DNA from: an uncultured Burkholderiales bacterium
GTDB lineage: Bacteria; Pseudomonadota; Gammaproteobacteria; Burkholderiales; Burkholderiaceae_C
Assembly (NCBI GenBank): GCA_903830725.1
Contig: CAIKVH010000065.1
Coordinates: 92,287-156,286 of the forward strand
Reading direction: 5' to 3'
Length of the DNA: 64,000 nt
A model generated the notes under the pieces. It ran no database searches and had not been told where the DNA came from. It saw only the letters and a program-made list of their open reading frames with translations. This document shows, piece by piece, positions 18,486-27,479 of this stretch (position 1 is the stretch's first letter; the number at the start of each line of letters is the position of its first letter). The position numbers were made by a program, and so were the translations under genes.

Positions 18486-20108
18486 GTGAACTTTAATTTC
18501 AACAACCCGTACCCTTCGACACGTTTACCTGTTTTTGCGCGTAACGTTGTTTCCACCTCTCATCCCACTGCGGCACAGGCGGGTTTGAAAATCCTACAAG
18601 CTGGTGGCAACGCCGTAGACGCAGCCATTGCAGCGGCTGCTGTAATTACGATAACAGAGCCCGTCAGTAACGGCTTAGGCTCCGATGCGTTTTGTATTTT
18701 GTGGGACGGTAAATCAATGCATGGGCTTAACGCTTCAGGATGTGCAGCGAAAGGATGGACCCCTGAGTATTTCCAAAAGAAATACGGCAAAGGCGAGACA
18801 ACGCCTCCAAAGCGAGGCATGGATTCAGTGACTATCCCAGGTGCTGTAGCAAGTTGGATGGCTTTATCCGAACGATTTGGCAAACTGGCCTTTGAAGACC
18901 TATTGGCCCCAGCAATTGAAACGGCTGAGAGAGGGTATCTATTGCCCGTCGTCGTTCAACAAAAATGGGCGGCTGGAGCTGCAGAGTTAGGTTCCCTCCC
19001 CGGGTTTGCAGAAGCTTTTATGCCCAAAGGACGAGCTCCTAATGTGGGTGAGCTGTTTCAGTTCAAGGCCGCAGCCAAGGGACTCAAAGCGATTGCAAAG
19101 ACCAAAGGTGAGGCGTTTTACGGGGGCGAGATTGCGCAGGCCATAGAGCGCTTCTCTGACGCCAATGGGGGCTGCTTGAAGGCGAGTGATTTTAGAGACT
19201 ACAAGCCCGAATGGGTTGTCCCAATTGAGAAAAATTACAGGGGTTATACAGTGCATGAAATCCCGCCCAACGGCCAAGGGATCGCCGCTTTGATAGCGCT
19301 GGGTATTTTGGAGAACTTTGATATAGCCAGTTTGCCAGTTGACGGCGTTATGTCTCAGCATCTGCAAATTGAGGCAATGAAGCTTGCCTTTGCCGATGTA
19401 TACCGCTACGTTGCTGAACGCTCGGGTATGCAGGTCACAGTAGATCAAATGCTCGACTCCCATTACTTGGCAAGCCGTGCTAAATTGATAGATATGAAGA
19501 GAGCCCAAGAATTTGGTGCCGGAAACCCCGTTAAGGGAGGGACCATTTACCTAAGCGCTGCGGACGAGAGCGGCATGATGGTGAGCTTTATTCAAAGTAA
19601 CTATATGGGTTTTGGTTCTGGCTGTGTAGAGCCCGAGTTCGGCGTTAGTTTACAAAACAGAGGACACGGATTTAGTACGGTTGCAGATGGACTTAATCCC
19701 GCCAACTTGGTTGCCCCTGGAAAGCGTCCTTTTCACACCATCATCCCAGCTTTCCTGACCAAGGCGGGTGAGCCAGTGATGAGCTTTGGCGTTATGGGCG
19801 GAAATATGCAACCCCAAGGGCATATGCAAACGCTTATTCGCATGCTCGATTACAAGCAAAATCCTCAAACTGCGTGTGACGCGCCTAGGTGGAGATTTAA
19901 TGCGGGTAGAGAAATTAACGTTGAATCAGCGATGGATACCAACACGGTCCAAGGTCTAAAGCAATTGGGCCACGTTGTTGAGGTGATCAACGATAGTTAT
20001 CAAGATTTCGGGGCTGGTCAATTTATCTGGCGCGCCGGCGATCCCAAGGTCGAGGGCTATATCATTGCGAGTGATTCGCGTCGAGATGGGTTGGCTGCAG
20101 GGTATTGA
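18486..20108 (+). CDS. Gamma-glutamyltransferase family protein (Ntn hydrolase)
   Basis: Member of the gamma-glutamyltranspeptidase family, 540 residues from GTG at 18486; in-frame codons further upstream run through the tctA terminator. The N-terminal segment VVSTSHPTAAQAGLKILQAG and the GGNAVDAA core are diagnostic. The catalytic threonine, whose exposure by self-cleavage yields two subunits, is expected at Thr353 (19542-19544) in GGTIYLS. No signal peptide is visible, unlike periplasmic GGT of E. coli, so this belongs to the cytoplasmic-looking group whose substrate is unproven. Position beside tctBA hints at a scavenging role. Confidence 0.87.
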   Translation: MNFNFNNPYPSTRLPVFARNVVSTSHPTAAQAGLKILQAGGNAVDAAIAAAAVITITEPVSNGLGSDAFCILWDGKSMHGLNASGCAAKGWTPEYFQKKYGKGETTPPKRGMDSVTIPGAVASWMALSERFGKLAFEDLLAPAIETAERGYLLPVVVQQKWAAGAAELGSLPGFAEAFMPKGRAPNVGELFQFKAAAKGLKAIAKTKGEAFYGGEIAQAIERFSDANGGCLKASDFRDYKPEWVVPIEKNYRGYTVHEIPPNGQGIAALIALGILENFDIASLPVDGVMSQHLQIEAMKLAFADVYRYVAERSGMQVTVDQMLDSHYLASRAKLIDMKRAQEFGAGNPVKGGTIYLSAADESGMMVSFIQSNYMGFGSGCVEPEFGVSLQNRGHGFSTVADGLNPANLVAPGKRPFHTIIPAFLTKAGEPVMSFGVMGGNMQPQGHMQTLIRMLDYKQNPQTACDAPRWRFNAGREINVESAMDTNTVQGLKQLGHVVEVINDSYQDFGAGQFIWRAGDPKVEGYIIASDSRRDGLAAGY

Positions 20109-20162
20109 TCAAAAATTTAGGCCTTAACCACTGTTTCAATTACCTTTATAGCTTCAATTTCT

Positions 20163-21083
20163 GTGTCCCTCAAACAACCCAAAAGTTTTGGTATCGGATT
20201 AACACTTGCTGCGCTTGGGGCAGTTGCCTTTAGTGGCAAAGCAATCATCGTTAAACTGGCTTATCGATACGGCGTAGACGCAGTGACTGTGATCATGTAC
20301 CGCATGCTTTTTGCGTTACCCCTGTTTATCGCTATGGTGATTTGGGCCTCAAGACAAGCGCATTCAAGGGCCAATCCACTAAAGTTGGGTGATATCTTTC
20401 CCATATTGAGCTTGGGCTTTATTGGGTATTACTTTTCAAGTTATCTGGACTTTCTTGGGTTGCAGTACATTTCCGCCGGACTGGAGAGGTTGATTTTGTA
20501 CTTAAGTCCCACCTTTGTGATGCTAATAGGTCGAGTCCTTTATAAAAGGAAGGTAGAGCCTGTGCGCATTCTTGCCATGTTAATTAGCTATTTAGGCATT
20601 TGCGTGGTGTTTGGGCACGAGGTAAGTTGGGCAGGGCCCTCGGTTGTATTGGGTTCTTTATGGGTTCTCGCAAGTGCGCTTAGTTACGCAGTTTATCTAA
20701 TTTACAGTGGGCAATTGGTTCACCGAATTGGCTCTTTGCGACTTGTGGGTTGGGCTTCTAGTTTTGCAAGTATTTGTTGTATTCTTCAGTTCCTGGTGCT
20801 CAGACCTTTAAGCTCTGCGGTTGTCCCCCAAGAGGTCTTGCAGTTATCGCTTGTGAATGCAGTGCTTTGCACCGCAACACCAGTCCTTATGGTGATGATG
20901 GCCATAGAGCGCATTGGACCAGCGCTTACCTCTCAAGTCGGGATGGTAGGGCCGTTGTCCACGCTATTATTAAGCGTATTAATATTGGGTGAGCCACTTA
21001 ACATCTGGATTGCTTTGGGTACCTCTTTGGTTATTGGGGGTATTTATTTGGTTACAAAATTTGGATCTCAAAAAGGAAGTTAA
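20163..21083 (+). CDS. EamA/DMT family permease
   Basis: Second DMT-type inner-membrane permease of the window (306 residues, about ten hydrophobic helices in two EamA repeats). The start is GTG at 20163. It contains the segment LIYSGQLVHRIGSLRLVGW between the two halves. Cargo is unknown. The following SDR gene begins two bases after its stop, so the two are probably one transcription unit. Confidence 0.85.
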   Translation: MSLKQPKSFGIGLTLAALGAVAFSGKAIIVKLAYRYGVDAVTVIMYRMLFALPLFIAMVIWASRQAHSRANPLKLGDIFPILSLGFIGYYFSSYLDFLGLQYISAGLERLILYLSPTFVMLIGRVLYKRKVEPVRILAMLISYLGICVVFGHEVSWAGPSVVLGSLWVLASALSYAVYLIYSGQLVHRIGSLRLVGWASSFASICCILQFLVLRPLSSAVVPQEVLQLSLVNAVLCTATPVLMVMMAIERIGPALTSQVGMVGPLSTLLLSVLILGEPLNIWIALGTSLVIGGIYLVTKFGSQKGS

Positions 21084-21085
21084 AA

Positions 21086-21883
21086 ATGGATTTAAAAATA
21101 AAGGGTAAATGGGCGCTCGTTTGCGGGGCTAGCAAAGGGCTAGGACTAGGCTGTGCGAGCTCTCTTGTCAAAGAGGGTGTGAACGTTGTGATTGTTGCCC
21201 GAGGCGCTGAGGCGCTTGAGGCATCCCAGGCTGCACTGCAAAAACTCGGTTCAGCAAAAGTCCTCGCGGTTGCTGCTGATATCACAACGGTTGAGGGGCG
21301 TGACGCGGTTTGGGCGGTACAGGGCGGACCGGGCAAGAATTACGATATCGTGATCACCAATGCAGGAGGGCCCCCACCTGGAGATTTTAAGGATTGGGAC
21401 AGAGATGCTTGGATAAAAGCAATTGATGCAAATATGCTAACCCCCATTGAGTTGATTAAAGCAACGATAGACGCAATGGCAGAGCGTAAGTTTGGTCGAA
21501 TTATTAACATTACCTCTGGCGCTGTAAAAGCGCCCATCGAAGTGCTCGGACTCTCAAACGGTGCTCGAAGTGGTTTGACTGGTTTTGTAGCAGGCGTTGC
21601 TAGGGCCTCCAAGTACGTTGCCAATAACGTCACCATCAACAATTTGTTGCCAGGTGCTTACGACACAGACCGTTTGAAAGTGACGATGAGCGGGGCCGCG
21701 AAAAAGACTGGACAAAGTGTTGAAGACGTTGCGCAGGCTAGAAAGAAAACCATTCCAGCACAGCGATTTGGACACCCCGATGAATTTGGAGACACCTGTG
21801 CGTTCCTTTGTAGCGAACAAGCGGGATACTTAACGGGTCAAAATATTTTGACCGACGGCGGCGCCTATCCCGGCACCTATTGA
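21086..21883 (+). CDS. SDR-fold oxidoreductase homologue lacking the YxxxK motif
   Basis: A 265-residue Rossmann-fold protein of the short-chain dehydrogenase/reductase family. The cofactor loop GASKGLGLG (residues 14-22), the NAGG segment and the C-terminal ILTDGGAYPGTY are typical, and the catalytic serine remains in NITSGAV. In place of Tyr-x-x-x-Lys the sequence reads SNGARSG, so Tyr and Lys are replaced (Ser or Asn, and Arg). This variant recurs in SDR proteins labelled 3-oxoacyl-ACP reductase-like; chemistry or substrate must differ from classical SDRs. AAGGAAG precedes the start. Confidence 0.85.
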   Translation: MDLKIKGKWALVCGASKGLGLGCASSLVKEGVNVVIVARGAEALEASQAALQKLGSAKVLAVAADITTVEGRDAVWAVQGGPGKNYDIVITNAGGPPPGDFKDWDRDAWIKAIDANMLTPIELIKATIDAMAERKFGRIINITSGAVKAPIEVLGLSNGARSGLTGFVAGVARASKYVANNVTINNLLPGAYDTDRLKVTMSGAAKKTGQSVEDVAQARKKTIPAQRFGHPDEFGDTCAFLCSEQAGYLTGQNILTDGGAYPGTY

Positions 21884-21888
21884 TCGTT

Positions 21889-22299
21889 CTAAGCGAAGAG
21901 TCTTTGGTGTTCAATTTTGATACATAAATCTTGTATCACTTTCAGCCCCTTTGATTCAGCTAGTTGGCAAGAAGCAGCGTCCTCTAACCCCAGTTGCATC
22001 CAAATGGCTTGCGTCCTTATTTGGATGCTCTCGTTGACCAGTTCTGGAATGTGTTCAGGGGCGCGAAAGCAGTCAACCATATCAACTTTCACTGGAATAT
22101 CTCCCAGGCTTGGATAGCACTTTTGCCCCAAAATGCTATCAATCACTGGGTTAACGGGAATGACGGTGTAGCCTTGTTCGATTAAATATTTAGCCACACT
22201 GTGGCTCGGTCTGGCTTCATTTGCAGATATGCCAACCACTGCAATGGTCTTGGTGGACTTTAAGAGCTCACGGATGAAAGAGTCGGAGTATCTGAGCAT
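21889..22299 (-). CDS. CoA-binding domain protein (YccU-like)
   Basis: Small cytoplasmic protein of 136 residues with a Rossmann CoA-binding domain: TIAVVGISANEARPSHSVAKY near the start and VDCFRAPEHIPE later match the YccU group. Function is not established for this family. I choose ATG at 22299, which fits the family length; a TTG-initiated extension of 27 residues is possible but unlikely. A run of eight C (on the coding strand) lies four bases upstream of the start. It ends five bases from the convergent SDR gene. Confidence 0.82.
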   Translation of the reverse strand: MLRYSDSFIRELLKSTKTIAVVGISANEARPSHSVAKYLIEQGYTVIPVNPVIDSILGQKCYPSLGDIPVKVDMVDCFRAPEHIPELVNESIQIRTQAIWMQLGLEDAASCQLAESKGLKVIQDLCIKIEHQRLFA

Positions 22300-22504
22300 A
22301 AACGGGGGGGGTCTCAAGAGGCGCTTTAAAAGCGAAATGTTTACGGATATTTTGGGTGAGGTAAGACGCGAAAACTTCAATTGTTTGATAATTTACTCGT
22401 TATGTACAAGATATTTTCAACTATATTTATACTTCCCTGCAAATTGCTTCGGTTTTAGGGGCTTGCTTTTTTGAATTTATACCCCAAATAAAGGGAGCAA
22501 ATAA

Positions 22505-22567
22505 GTGAACGAATGGGTTGTAAAAGTGAGTCAGAGCTACGATCTTCAATGGGGAATTTTGAGATGA
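22505..22567 (+). CDS. Possible leader peptide overlapping the degP start
   Basis: A 20-codon frame beginning with GTG at 22505 and beginning MNEWVVKV. AAGGGAG at 22491-22497, seven bases upstream, is the best ribosome binding site of the region. Its TGA (22565-22567) overlaps the degP ATG (22564-22566) as ATGA. This suggests translational coupling or a remnant of a cistron end. No homologue is recognised; coding status is inferred only from spacing. Confidence 0.35.
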   Translation: MNEWVVKVSQSYDLQWGILR

Positions 22568-24105
22568 AAAGTTTAACGAAATCACGTCCAGCAAAATGGT
22601 TTGTTAGTGGCGCTGCTGTTGCCGTATTTATGATGGTTTGCGCCCAGCCGTGGAGCGGCTCTGCGATGCGAGCCCAGGCCCAGTCAACGGTTTCTAAAGA
22701 TAACTCGGGTGCAGTGAGAAGCTTGCCCGACTTTACCGATTTGGTAGATCAGGTGGGCCCATCTGTTGTCAACATTAGAACCCTAGAGCGGATCCAAAAA
22801 CCTGCCGCGTCCACGGGTGATCAAGATGATGAGATGCAAGAATTATTCAAAAGGTTCTTTGGCATACCCATTCCGAATATGCCCCCAGGTCAAGGCGCGC
22901 CTGGAGCGCCGAAGACGCCTAAACCAAGAGGTGCTCCACGAGGTGAGGAGGAGCAACCCAGAGGGGTGGGTTCAGGTTTTATTTTGAGCAGTGATGGCTA
23001 TATCATGACCAACGCACATGTGGTGGATGAGTCGGTCAAGGTTATCGTGACTCTACCCGATAAACGCGAATTCAAGGCAAAGATTGTCGGTGTTGATCGC
23101 CGCACAGACGTTGCAGTGGTAAAGATCGACGCCTCTAATTTGCCTTCTGTAAAAATTGGTGACGTTTCTAAATTACGCGTTGGCGAATGGGTTATGGCTA
23201 TTGGCTCTCCCTTTGGACTGGATAACAGTGTGACCGCCGGCATTGTGAGTGCTAAGCAGCGCGATACGGGTGAGTTCTTGCCTTTTATTCAAACCGATGT
23301 TGCCATCAATCCTGGTAATTCCGGTGGGCCGTTGATAAATATGCGCGGCGAAGTGGTCGGCATTAACAGTCAGATTTATTCTAGATCTGGGGGATACATG
23401 GGAATTTCTTTTTCTATCCCCATTGATGAAGCCATTAGAGTTAGCGATCAACTAAGAGCAAGTGGGCGTGTTCAAAGGGGCCGCCTGGGGGTTCAAATCG
23501 ATCAAGTTAGTAAGGAAGTGGCTGATAACCTGGGGTTAGGTAAAACGCAAGGTGCGTTGGTCCGAGGTGTTGAGACCAACTCTCCCGCTGAGAAGGCGGG
23601 CGTTGAGGCGGGTGACATCATCGTCCGTTTTGAGGGAAAGAGTATTGAAAAGTTTGCTGACCTGCCCCGTATTGTTGGCAATACCAAGCCCGGTACCAAA
23701 GGTGTTTTAACGGTCTTTAGGCGCGGTGCGTATAAAGATCTCACCGTTGTTGTGGGAGAGTTTGAGAAAGAGGCGGTTGCAGAAGATAAGGATGACTCCA
23801 ACGACAAACCAGCCAAACTCGCGAGTTACCCCGCCTTTGGACTGTCGTTGTCTGAGCTGAGTGATGCGCAAAAGAAGGAGCTAAAAATCAAAGGCGGTGT
23901 AAGAGTGGAGTCCGCAACCGAGGCTGCTGCGACGGCGGGACTGCGAGAAGGGGATGTCATCATTACAGTTGCAAACGTAGAGATTACAAATCTCAAATCA
24001 TTCGATGCGGTTGCCAGTCGCCTTGACAAGACTAAACCTGTTAGTCTTTTGATTCGACGAGGAGCCTGGGCTCAGTACACTTTGATTCGCCCTGTTGCGA
24101 AGTAA
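22564..24105 (+). CDS. degP: Periplasmic serine protease DegP/MucD (Do family)
   Basis: Heat-shock-type periplasmic protease/chaperone, 513 residues from ATG at 22564. An N-terminal signal peptide (MKSLTKSRPAKWF, hydrophobic core, cleavage after MRAQA) is followed by the trypsin-like domain with His152 (TNAHVVD), Asp182 (RRTDVAVVKI) and Ser253 (GNSGGPL), then two PDZ domains at about 290-370 and 400-510. The proline/glycine-rich loop before the protease core is the LA-loop region. In many Burkholderiales the gene follows rpoE-rseA-rseB; here it is divergent from a CoA-binding gene instead. Confidence 0.94.
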   Translation: MKSLTKSRPAKWFVSGAAVAVFMMVCAQPWSGSAMRAQAQSTVSKDNSGAVRSLPDFTDLVDQVGPSVVNIRTLERIQKPAASTGDQDDEMQELFKRFFGIPIPNMPPGQGAPGAPKTPKPRGAPRGEEEQPRGVGSGFILSSDGYIMTNAHVVDESVKVIVTLPDKREFKAKIVGVDRRTDVAVVKIDASNLPSVKIGDVSKLRVGEWVMAIGSPFGLDNSVTAGIVSAKQRDTGEFLPFIQTDVAINPGNSGGPLINMRGEVVGINSQIYSRSGGYMGISFSIPIDEAIRVSDQLRASGRVQRGRLGVQIDQVSKEVADNLGLGKTQGALVRGVETNSPAEKAGVEAGDIIVRFEGKSIEKFADLPRIVGNTKPGTKGVLTVFRRGAYKDLTVVVGEFEKEAVAEDKDDSNDKPAKLASYPAFGLSLSELSDAQKKELKIKGGVRVESATEAAATAGLREGDVIITVANVEITNLKSFDAVASRLDKTKPVSLLIRRGAWAQYTLIRPVAK

Positions 24106-24479
24106 AGACTAACTGAGTGCTCTGTAGGGTTGCAAATTCTGGGGTGTGCTGGCTAACAATACGGGATACCCCGGGATTTCAATTTGAGCCAAGCACCCAT
24201 CCCAAGTTTTTGCGCCAAACAAACCCCTCTAAATTATTAGGTTTTTGTAAAAAAACCAAATATCTAAAATAAATATAAAGTAAGTGCACACTCACTTATT
24301 TTTACATTTGTATCGGATTTTGAGTAAAATGGGCCCTAGAAATATGAACTTTGAGTGACTTCGTTGACTTTGAAATATCAAATGCAAGTAAAAATTACCA
24401 ATTTTGTAACACTCCACAGAGTTCCCACATCTTGTCCAAAGGATCCTCACTTATTATGTGAATAAACTGTTAATAAAAT
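24106..24479. other. Non-coding stretch after degP
   Basis: No convincing gene. Two A/T-rich hairpins could end the degP transcript: GGTTTTT/AAAAACC at about 24240-24256, and AAGTAAGTG (24278-24286) pairing with 24293-24301 followed by T residues. The last part (24430-24479) is A/T-rich with TAAAAT at 24474-24479 and may hold a promoter for the element that follows. Confidence 0.5.
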
Positions 24480-24630
24480 TCGTGTTGCGGGACGACAACG
24501 AGCCGTTGTAACCGGAGTTGGGGCTGTACAGAAGGCTGAATATGCCTACAATGAAGCTTCCAGCTATCGCAGTTGCCATAGATTGTTGGTTCCGGGCGCG
24601 TCATCACCTGACGCGCCCTTTTTTATGTCT
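24480..24630 (+). ncRNA. Candidate small RNA or lepA leader with strong terminator
   Basis: About 145 bases of higher-GC sequence between an A/T-rich promoter-like block and a strong intrinsic terminator. A short hairpin ACAACG/CGTTGT is visible at about 24495-24509. The terminator lies only about 45 bases before the lepA start and about 490 bases after the degP stop. It could be a free small RNA or a transcription-attenuated leader of the lepA operon. A 37-codon frame from ATG at 24542 crosses the terminator and is probably not a gene. I do not recognise a known RNA family. Confidence 0.4.
24594..24624 (+). terminator. Intrinsic terminator just upstream of lepA
   Basis: GGGCGCGTCA and TGACGCGCCC form a perfect 10-bp G/C-rich stem with loop TCACC, followed by TTTTTT. 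It is the strongest terminator between degP and lepA. Confidence 0.9.
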
Positions 24631-24667
24631 CTCTCTTTTAAATTCAAATACTTAAACGTGTCCGTTG

Positions 24668-26479
24668 ATGAACCACATCAGAAACTTTTCGATCATAGCT
24701 CACATAGATCATGGTAAATCAACTCTTGCAGATCGGTTAATCCAACGCTGCGGGGGCCTAAGCGAGAGAGAGATGGAGGAGCAAGTTTTAGACTCCATGG
24801 ATATAGAAAAAGAGCGTGGGATAACTATCAAAGCTCAAACAGCTTCGCTCAGGTACAAGGCCCTAGATGGGCAGATATATTCATTCAATCTCATTGATAC
24901 CCCTGGTCATGTGGACTTCTCCTACGAAGTCTCAAGATCACTCAGCGCTTGTGAGGGTGCACTGCTCGTGGTTGATGCGAGTCAAGGCGTTGAGGCGCAA
25001 ACTGTAGCGAATTGTTATACAGCGCTTGATTTGGGAGTGGAAGTTGTTCCCGTCTTAAACAAGATGGACTTACCGCAAGCAGATCCTGATAACGCCAAAT
25101 CCGAGATTGAAGACGTCATTGGTATCGACGCAACGGATGCGATTCCTTGCTCAGCCAAAACCGGAATGGGAATAGATGAGATCTTAGAGGCAATCGTACA
25201 CAAGATACCCCCGCCAAGAGGTAACCCAGATGGGCCCTTGCGGGCGATGATTATTGACAGTTGGTTTGATACCTATGTCGGTGTGGTCATGCTGGTTCGT
25301 GTGGTTGATGGGCGCCTAGCCAAGGGTGAGCGAATCAAGCTGATGGCAACAGGGGCCACTTACAACGCAGATAATTTGGGTGTATTTACCCCTGCCAATC
25401 AACCCCGAGAGGCTTTAGAGGCAGGTGATGTCGGCTATATTATTGCCGGCATTAAAGAGCTTCAAGCGGCAAAGGTGGGAGATACGGTTACTTTAATTAA
25501 GCCAGGCACTGGAGGTGCAAGTGCTACAGCAACTCAGGCCTTACCAGGGTTTAAGGAAATTCAACCCCAGGTGTTTGCTGGGCTGTATCCCACAGAGGCG
25601 AATCAATATGATTCACTCAGAGATGCACTGGAAAAATTAGAGCTCAATGATTCCTCACTGAGGTACGAGCCCGAGGTATCTCAAGCTCTAGGCTTTGGGT
25701 TTAGGTGTGGATTCTTAGGTCTGCTGCACATGGAGATTGTGCAAGAGCGCTTGGAGCGAGAGTTTGATCAAGACCTGATCACGACCGCACCCAGTGTGGT
25801 CTACCAAGTTGTTAAAGGTGACGGCGAATTGATGATGGTTGAAAATCCATCCAAAATGCCGGAGCAGGGAAAGCTACAAGAAATCAGAGAGCCCATCGTG
25901 ACCGTGCATCTGTATATGCCACAAGAATATGTGGGTGCGGTGATGACGCTTGCAAACCAAAAGCGGGGCGTTCAAATGAATATGGCTTATCACGGGCGCC
26001 AGGTCATGCTGACCTATGAGATGCCCTTGGGGGAGATTGTTCTAGATTTCTTTGATAAGTTGAAATCCGTGAGCCGCGGTTATGCCTCAATGGATTATGA
26101 ATTTAAAGAGTACCGGGCCTCTGACGTGGTTAAGGTTGATATATTACTTAACGGCGAGAAGGTGGATGCATTATCAATCATAGTGCACCGCTCGCAGTCA
26201 CAATACCGGGGACGGGCGGTGGTTGCAAAAATGCGGGAAATCATCAGCAGACAAATGTTTGATGTAGCGATTCAAGCCGCCATAGGTGCAAACATCATCG
26301 CGCGTGAATCAATTAAAGCTTTAAGAAAGAACGTCTTGGCAAAATGCTACGGTGGAGACATAAGTCGCAAGAGAAAACTACTTGAGAAACAAAAGGCAGG
26401 AAAAAAGCGAATGAAGCAAATCGGATCTGTAGAAGTCCCCCAAGAGGCATTCTTGGCTATTTTGCAAGTAGAGGATTAA
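24668..26479 (+). CDS. lepA: Elongation factor 4 (LepA)
   Basis: Translational GTPase that acts on the ribosome and helps initiation or back-translocation under stress. Starting at ATG 24668 it has 603 residues, the family norm. GTPase motifs are [11 protein letters not shown] near the N-terminus, DTPGH, and NKMD; the LepA-specific C-terminal domain with [19 protein letters not shown] is intact. A TTG directly before the ATG is in frame but not needed. It is first in the operon with lepB, rnc, era, recO, pdxJ, acpS and nagZ. Confidence 0.96.
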   Translation: MNHIRNFSIIAHIDHGKSTLADRLIQRCGGLSEREMEEQVLDSMDIEKERGITIKAQTASLRYKALDGQIYSFNLIDTPGHVDFSYEVSRSLSACEGALLVVDASQGVEAQTVANCYTALDLGVEVVPVLNKMDLPQADPDNAKSEIEDVIGIDATDAIPCSAKTGMGIDEILEAIVHKIPPPRGNPDGPLRAMIIDSWFDTYVGVVMLVRVVDGRLAKGERIKLMATGATYNADNLGVFTPANQPREALEAGDVGYIIAGIKELQAAKVGDTVTLIKPGTGGASATATQALPGFKEIQPQVFAGLYPTEANQYDSLRDALEKLELNDSSLRYEPEVSQALGFGFRCGFLGLLHMEIVQERLEREFDQDLITTAPSVVYQVVKGDGELMMVENPSKMPEQGKLQEIREPIVTVHLYMPQEYVGAVMTLANQKRGVQMNMAYHGRQVMLTYEMPLGEIVLDFFDKLKSVSRGYASMDYEFKEYRASDVVKVDILLNGEKVDALSIIVHRSQSQYRGRAVVAKMREIISRQMFDVAIQAAIGANIIARESIKALRKNVLAKCYGGDISRKRKLLEKQKAGKKRMKQIGSVEVPQEAFLAILQVED

Positions 26480-26480
26480 G

Positions 26481-27479
26481 ATGATGTCATTTATTACGGC
26501 CTGTGTACTGGGCGCGTTTGCAACTTACATTGGGAGTTGGTATCTGGGATACACGGAAGGGAACTTTGCATTACTGCTTTTCCTGGCAAGCGTAGTGACA
26601 GGCATTTATTGGCTCGCAGAGCAGTACTACTTCTTACCGATGCGTCTGAAAAATGTACAAGAACAACAAGAACAAGAGCATTCACGCGATACCCAATTGC
26701 GAAATCTAGGGATTACGCCGCAGGAAACGGACAGAAGTGCAGCGCATGAGGAAATGGCTCGACAACCCTGGTGGTTAGACTGGACAGCGGGTCTGTTTCC
26801 CGTGATTGTGATGGTTTTTTTGTTGAGATCGTTTTTATTTGAACCATTCAAAATCCCCTCAGGCTCGATGATCCCGACTCTGTTGGTGGGGGATTTGATT
26901 TTGGTGAATAAATTTCATTACGGCGTCAGGTTGCCCGTCATCAACACCAAGATTACAGACGGTACCCCAGTCGAGCGCGGAGATGTAATGGTGTTTAGGT
27001 TCCCGCCTAAACCAACGCTTGACTACATAAAGCGCGTGATAGGCGTGCCAGGGGATGAGGTTTCGTATTTAAATAAACAACTAAAAATCAATGGTGTACC
27101 GGTCCCCAAAAAAGAGTTGCCTGAATTTTTCGAAGAAGAAAGCCTGCGTTATATAAAGCAGTTCTCTGAGGATTTGCCGCTCAGCCATGATCAACAACCG
27201 ACATCTACGCTTAAAACACATCCTTTGCTCAATGAGGATGAGCGTCCTGCGTTTGTGGCGGGTGCTGATAACTTCAAATACAAAGAGCTTTGCAGTTATA
27301 GTGTCGAAGGATTTATCTGTAAAGTACCCAAGGGACACTACTTTATGATGGGAGACAACCGGGATAACTCCTTGGACTCTAGGTATTGGGGCTTTGTTCC
27401 TGATGAAAATATTGTGGGCAAGGCTATTTTTGTGTGGATGAATTTTGGTAGTCTAAGGCGTATTGGTAGCATTAATTAA
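26481..27479 (+). CDS. lepB: Signal peptidase I
   Basis: Inner-membrane leader peptidase that cleaves signal peptides of exported proteins. Two N-terminal hydrophobic segments (about residues 2-20 and 27-45) and another at about 102-118 precede the catalytic part. The nucleophile is Ser129 in PSGSM and the general base Lys184 in YIKRVIGVPGD; GDNRDNSLDSR near the end is the conserved box E. A single base separates it from lepA, and its stop overlaps the rnc start (TAATG). Confidence 0.95.
   Translation: MMSFITACVLGAFATYIGSWYLGYTEGNFALLLFLASVVTGIYWLAEQYYFLPMRLKNVQEQQEQEHSRDTQLRNLGITPQETDRSAAHEEMARQPWWLDWTAGLFPVIVMVFLLRSFLFEPFKIPSGSMIPTLLVGDLILVNKFHYGVRLPVINTKITDGTPVERGDVMVFRFPPKPTLDYIKRVIGVPGDEVSYLNKQLKINGVPVPKKELPEFFEEESLRYIKQFSEDLPLSHDQQPTSTLKTHPLLNEDERPAFVAGADNFKYKELCSYSVEGFICKVPKGHYFMMGDNRDNSLDSRYWGFVPDENIVGKAIFVWMNFGSLRRIGSIN

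Noticed and set aside
24480..24630. 6S RNA, SRP RNA or a tRNA
   Set aside because: No matching conserved core, long central-bubble duplex or cloverleaf could be found by eye.
24542..24655. 37-codon ORF before lepA with AAGG upstream
   Set aside because: It reads through a strong terminator stem and has no recognisable protein features; kept only as part of the RNA candidate.
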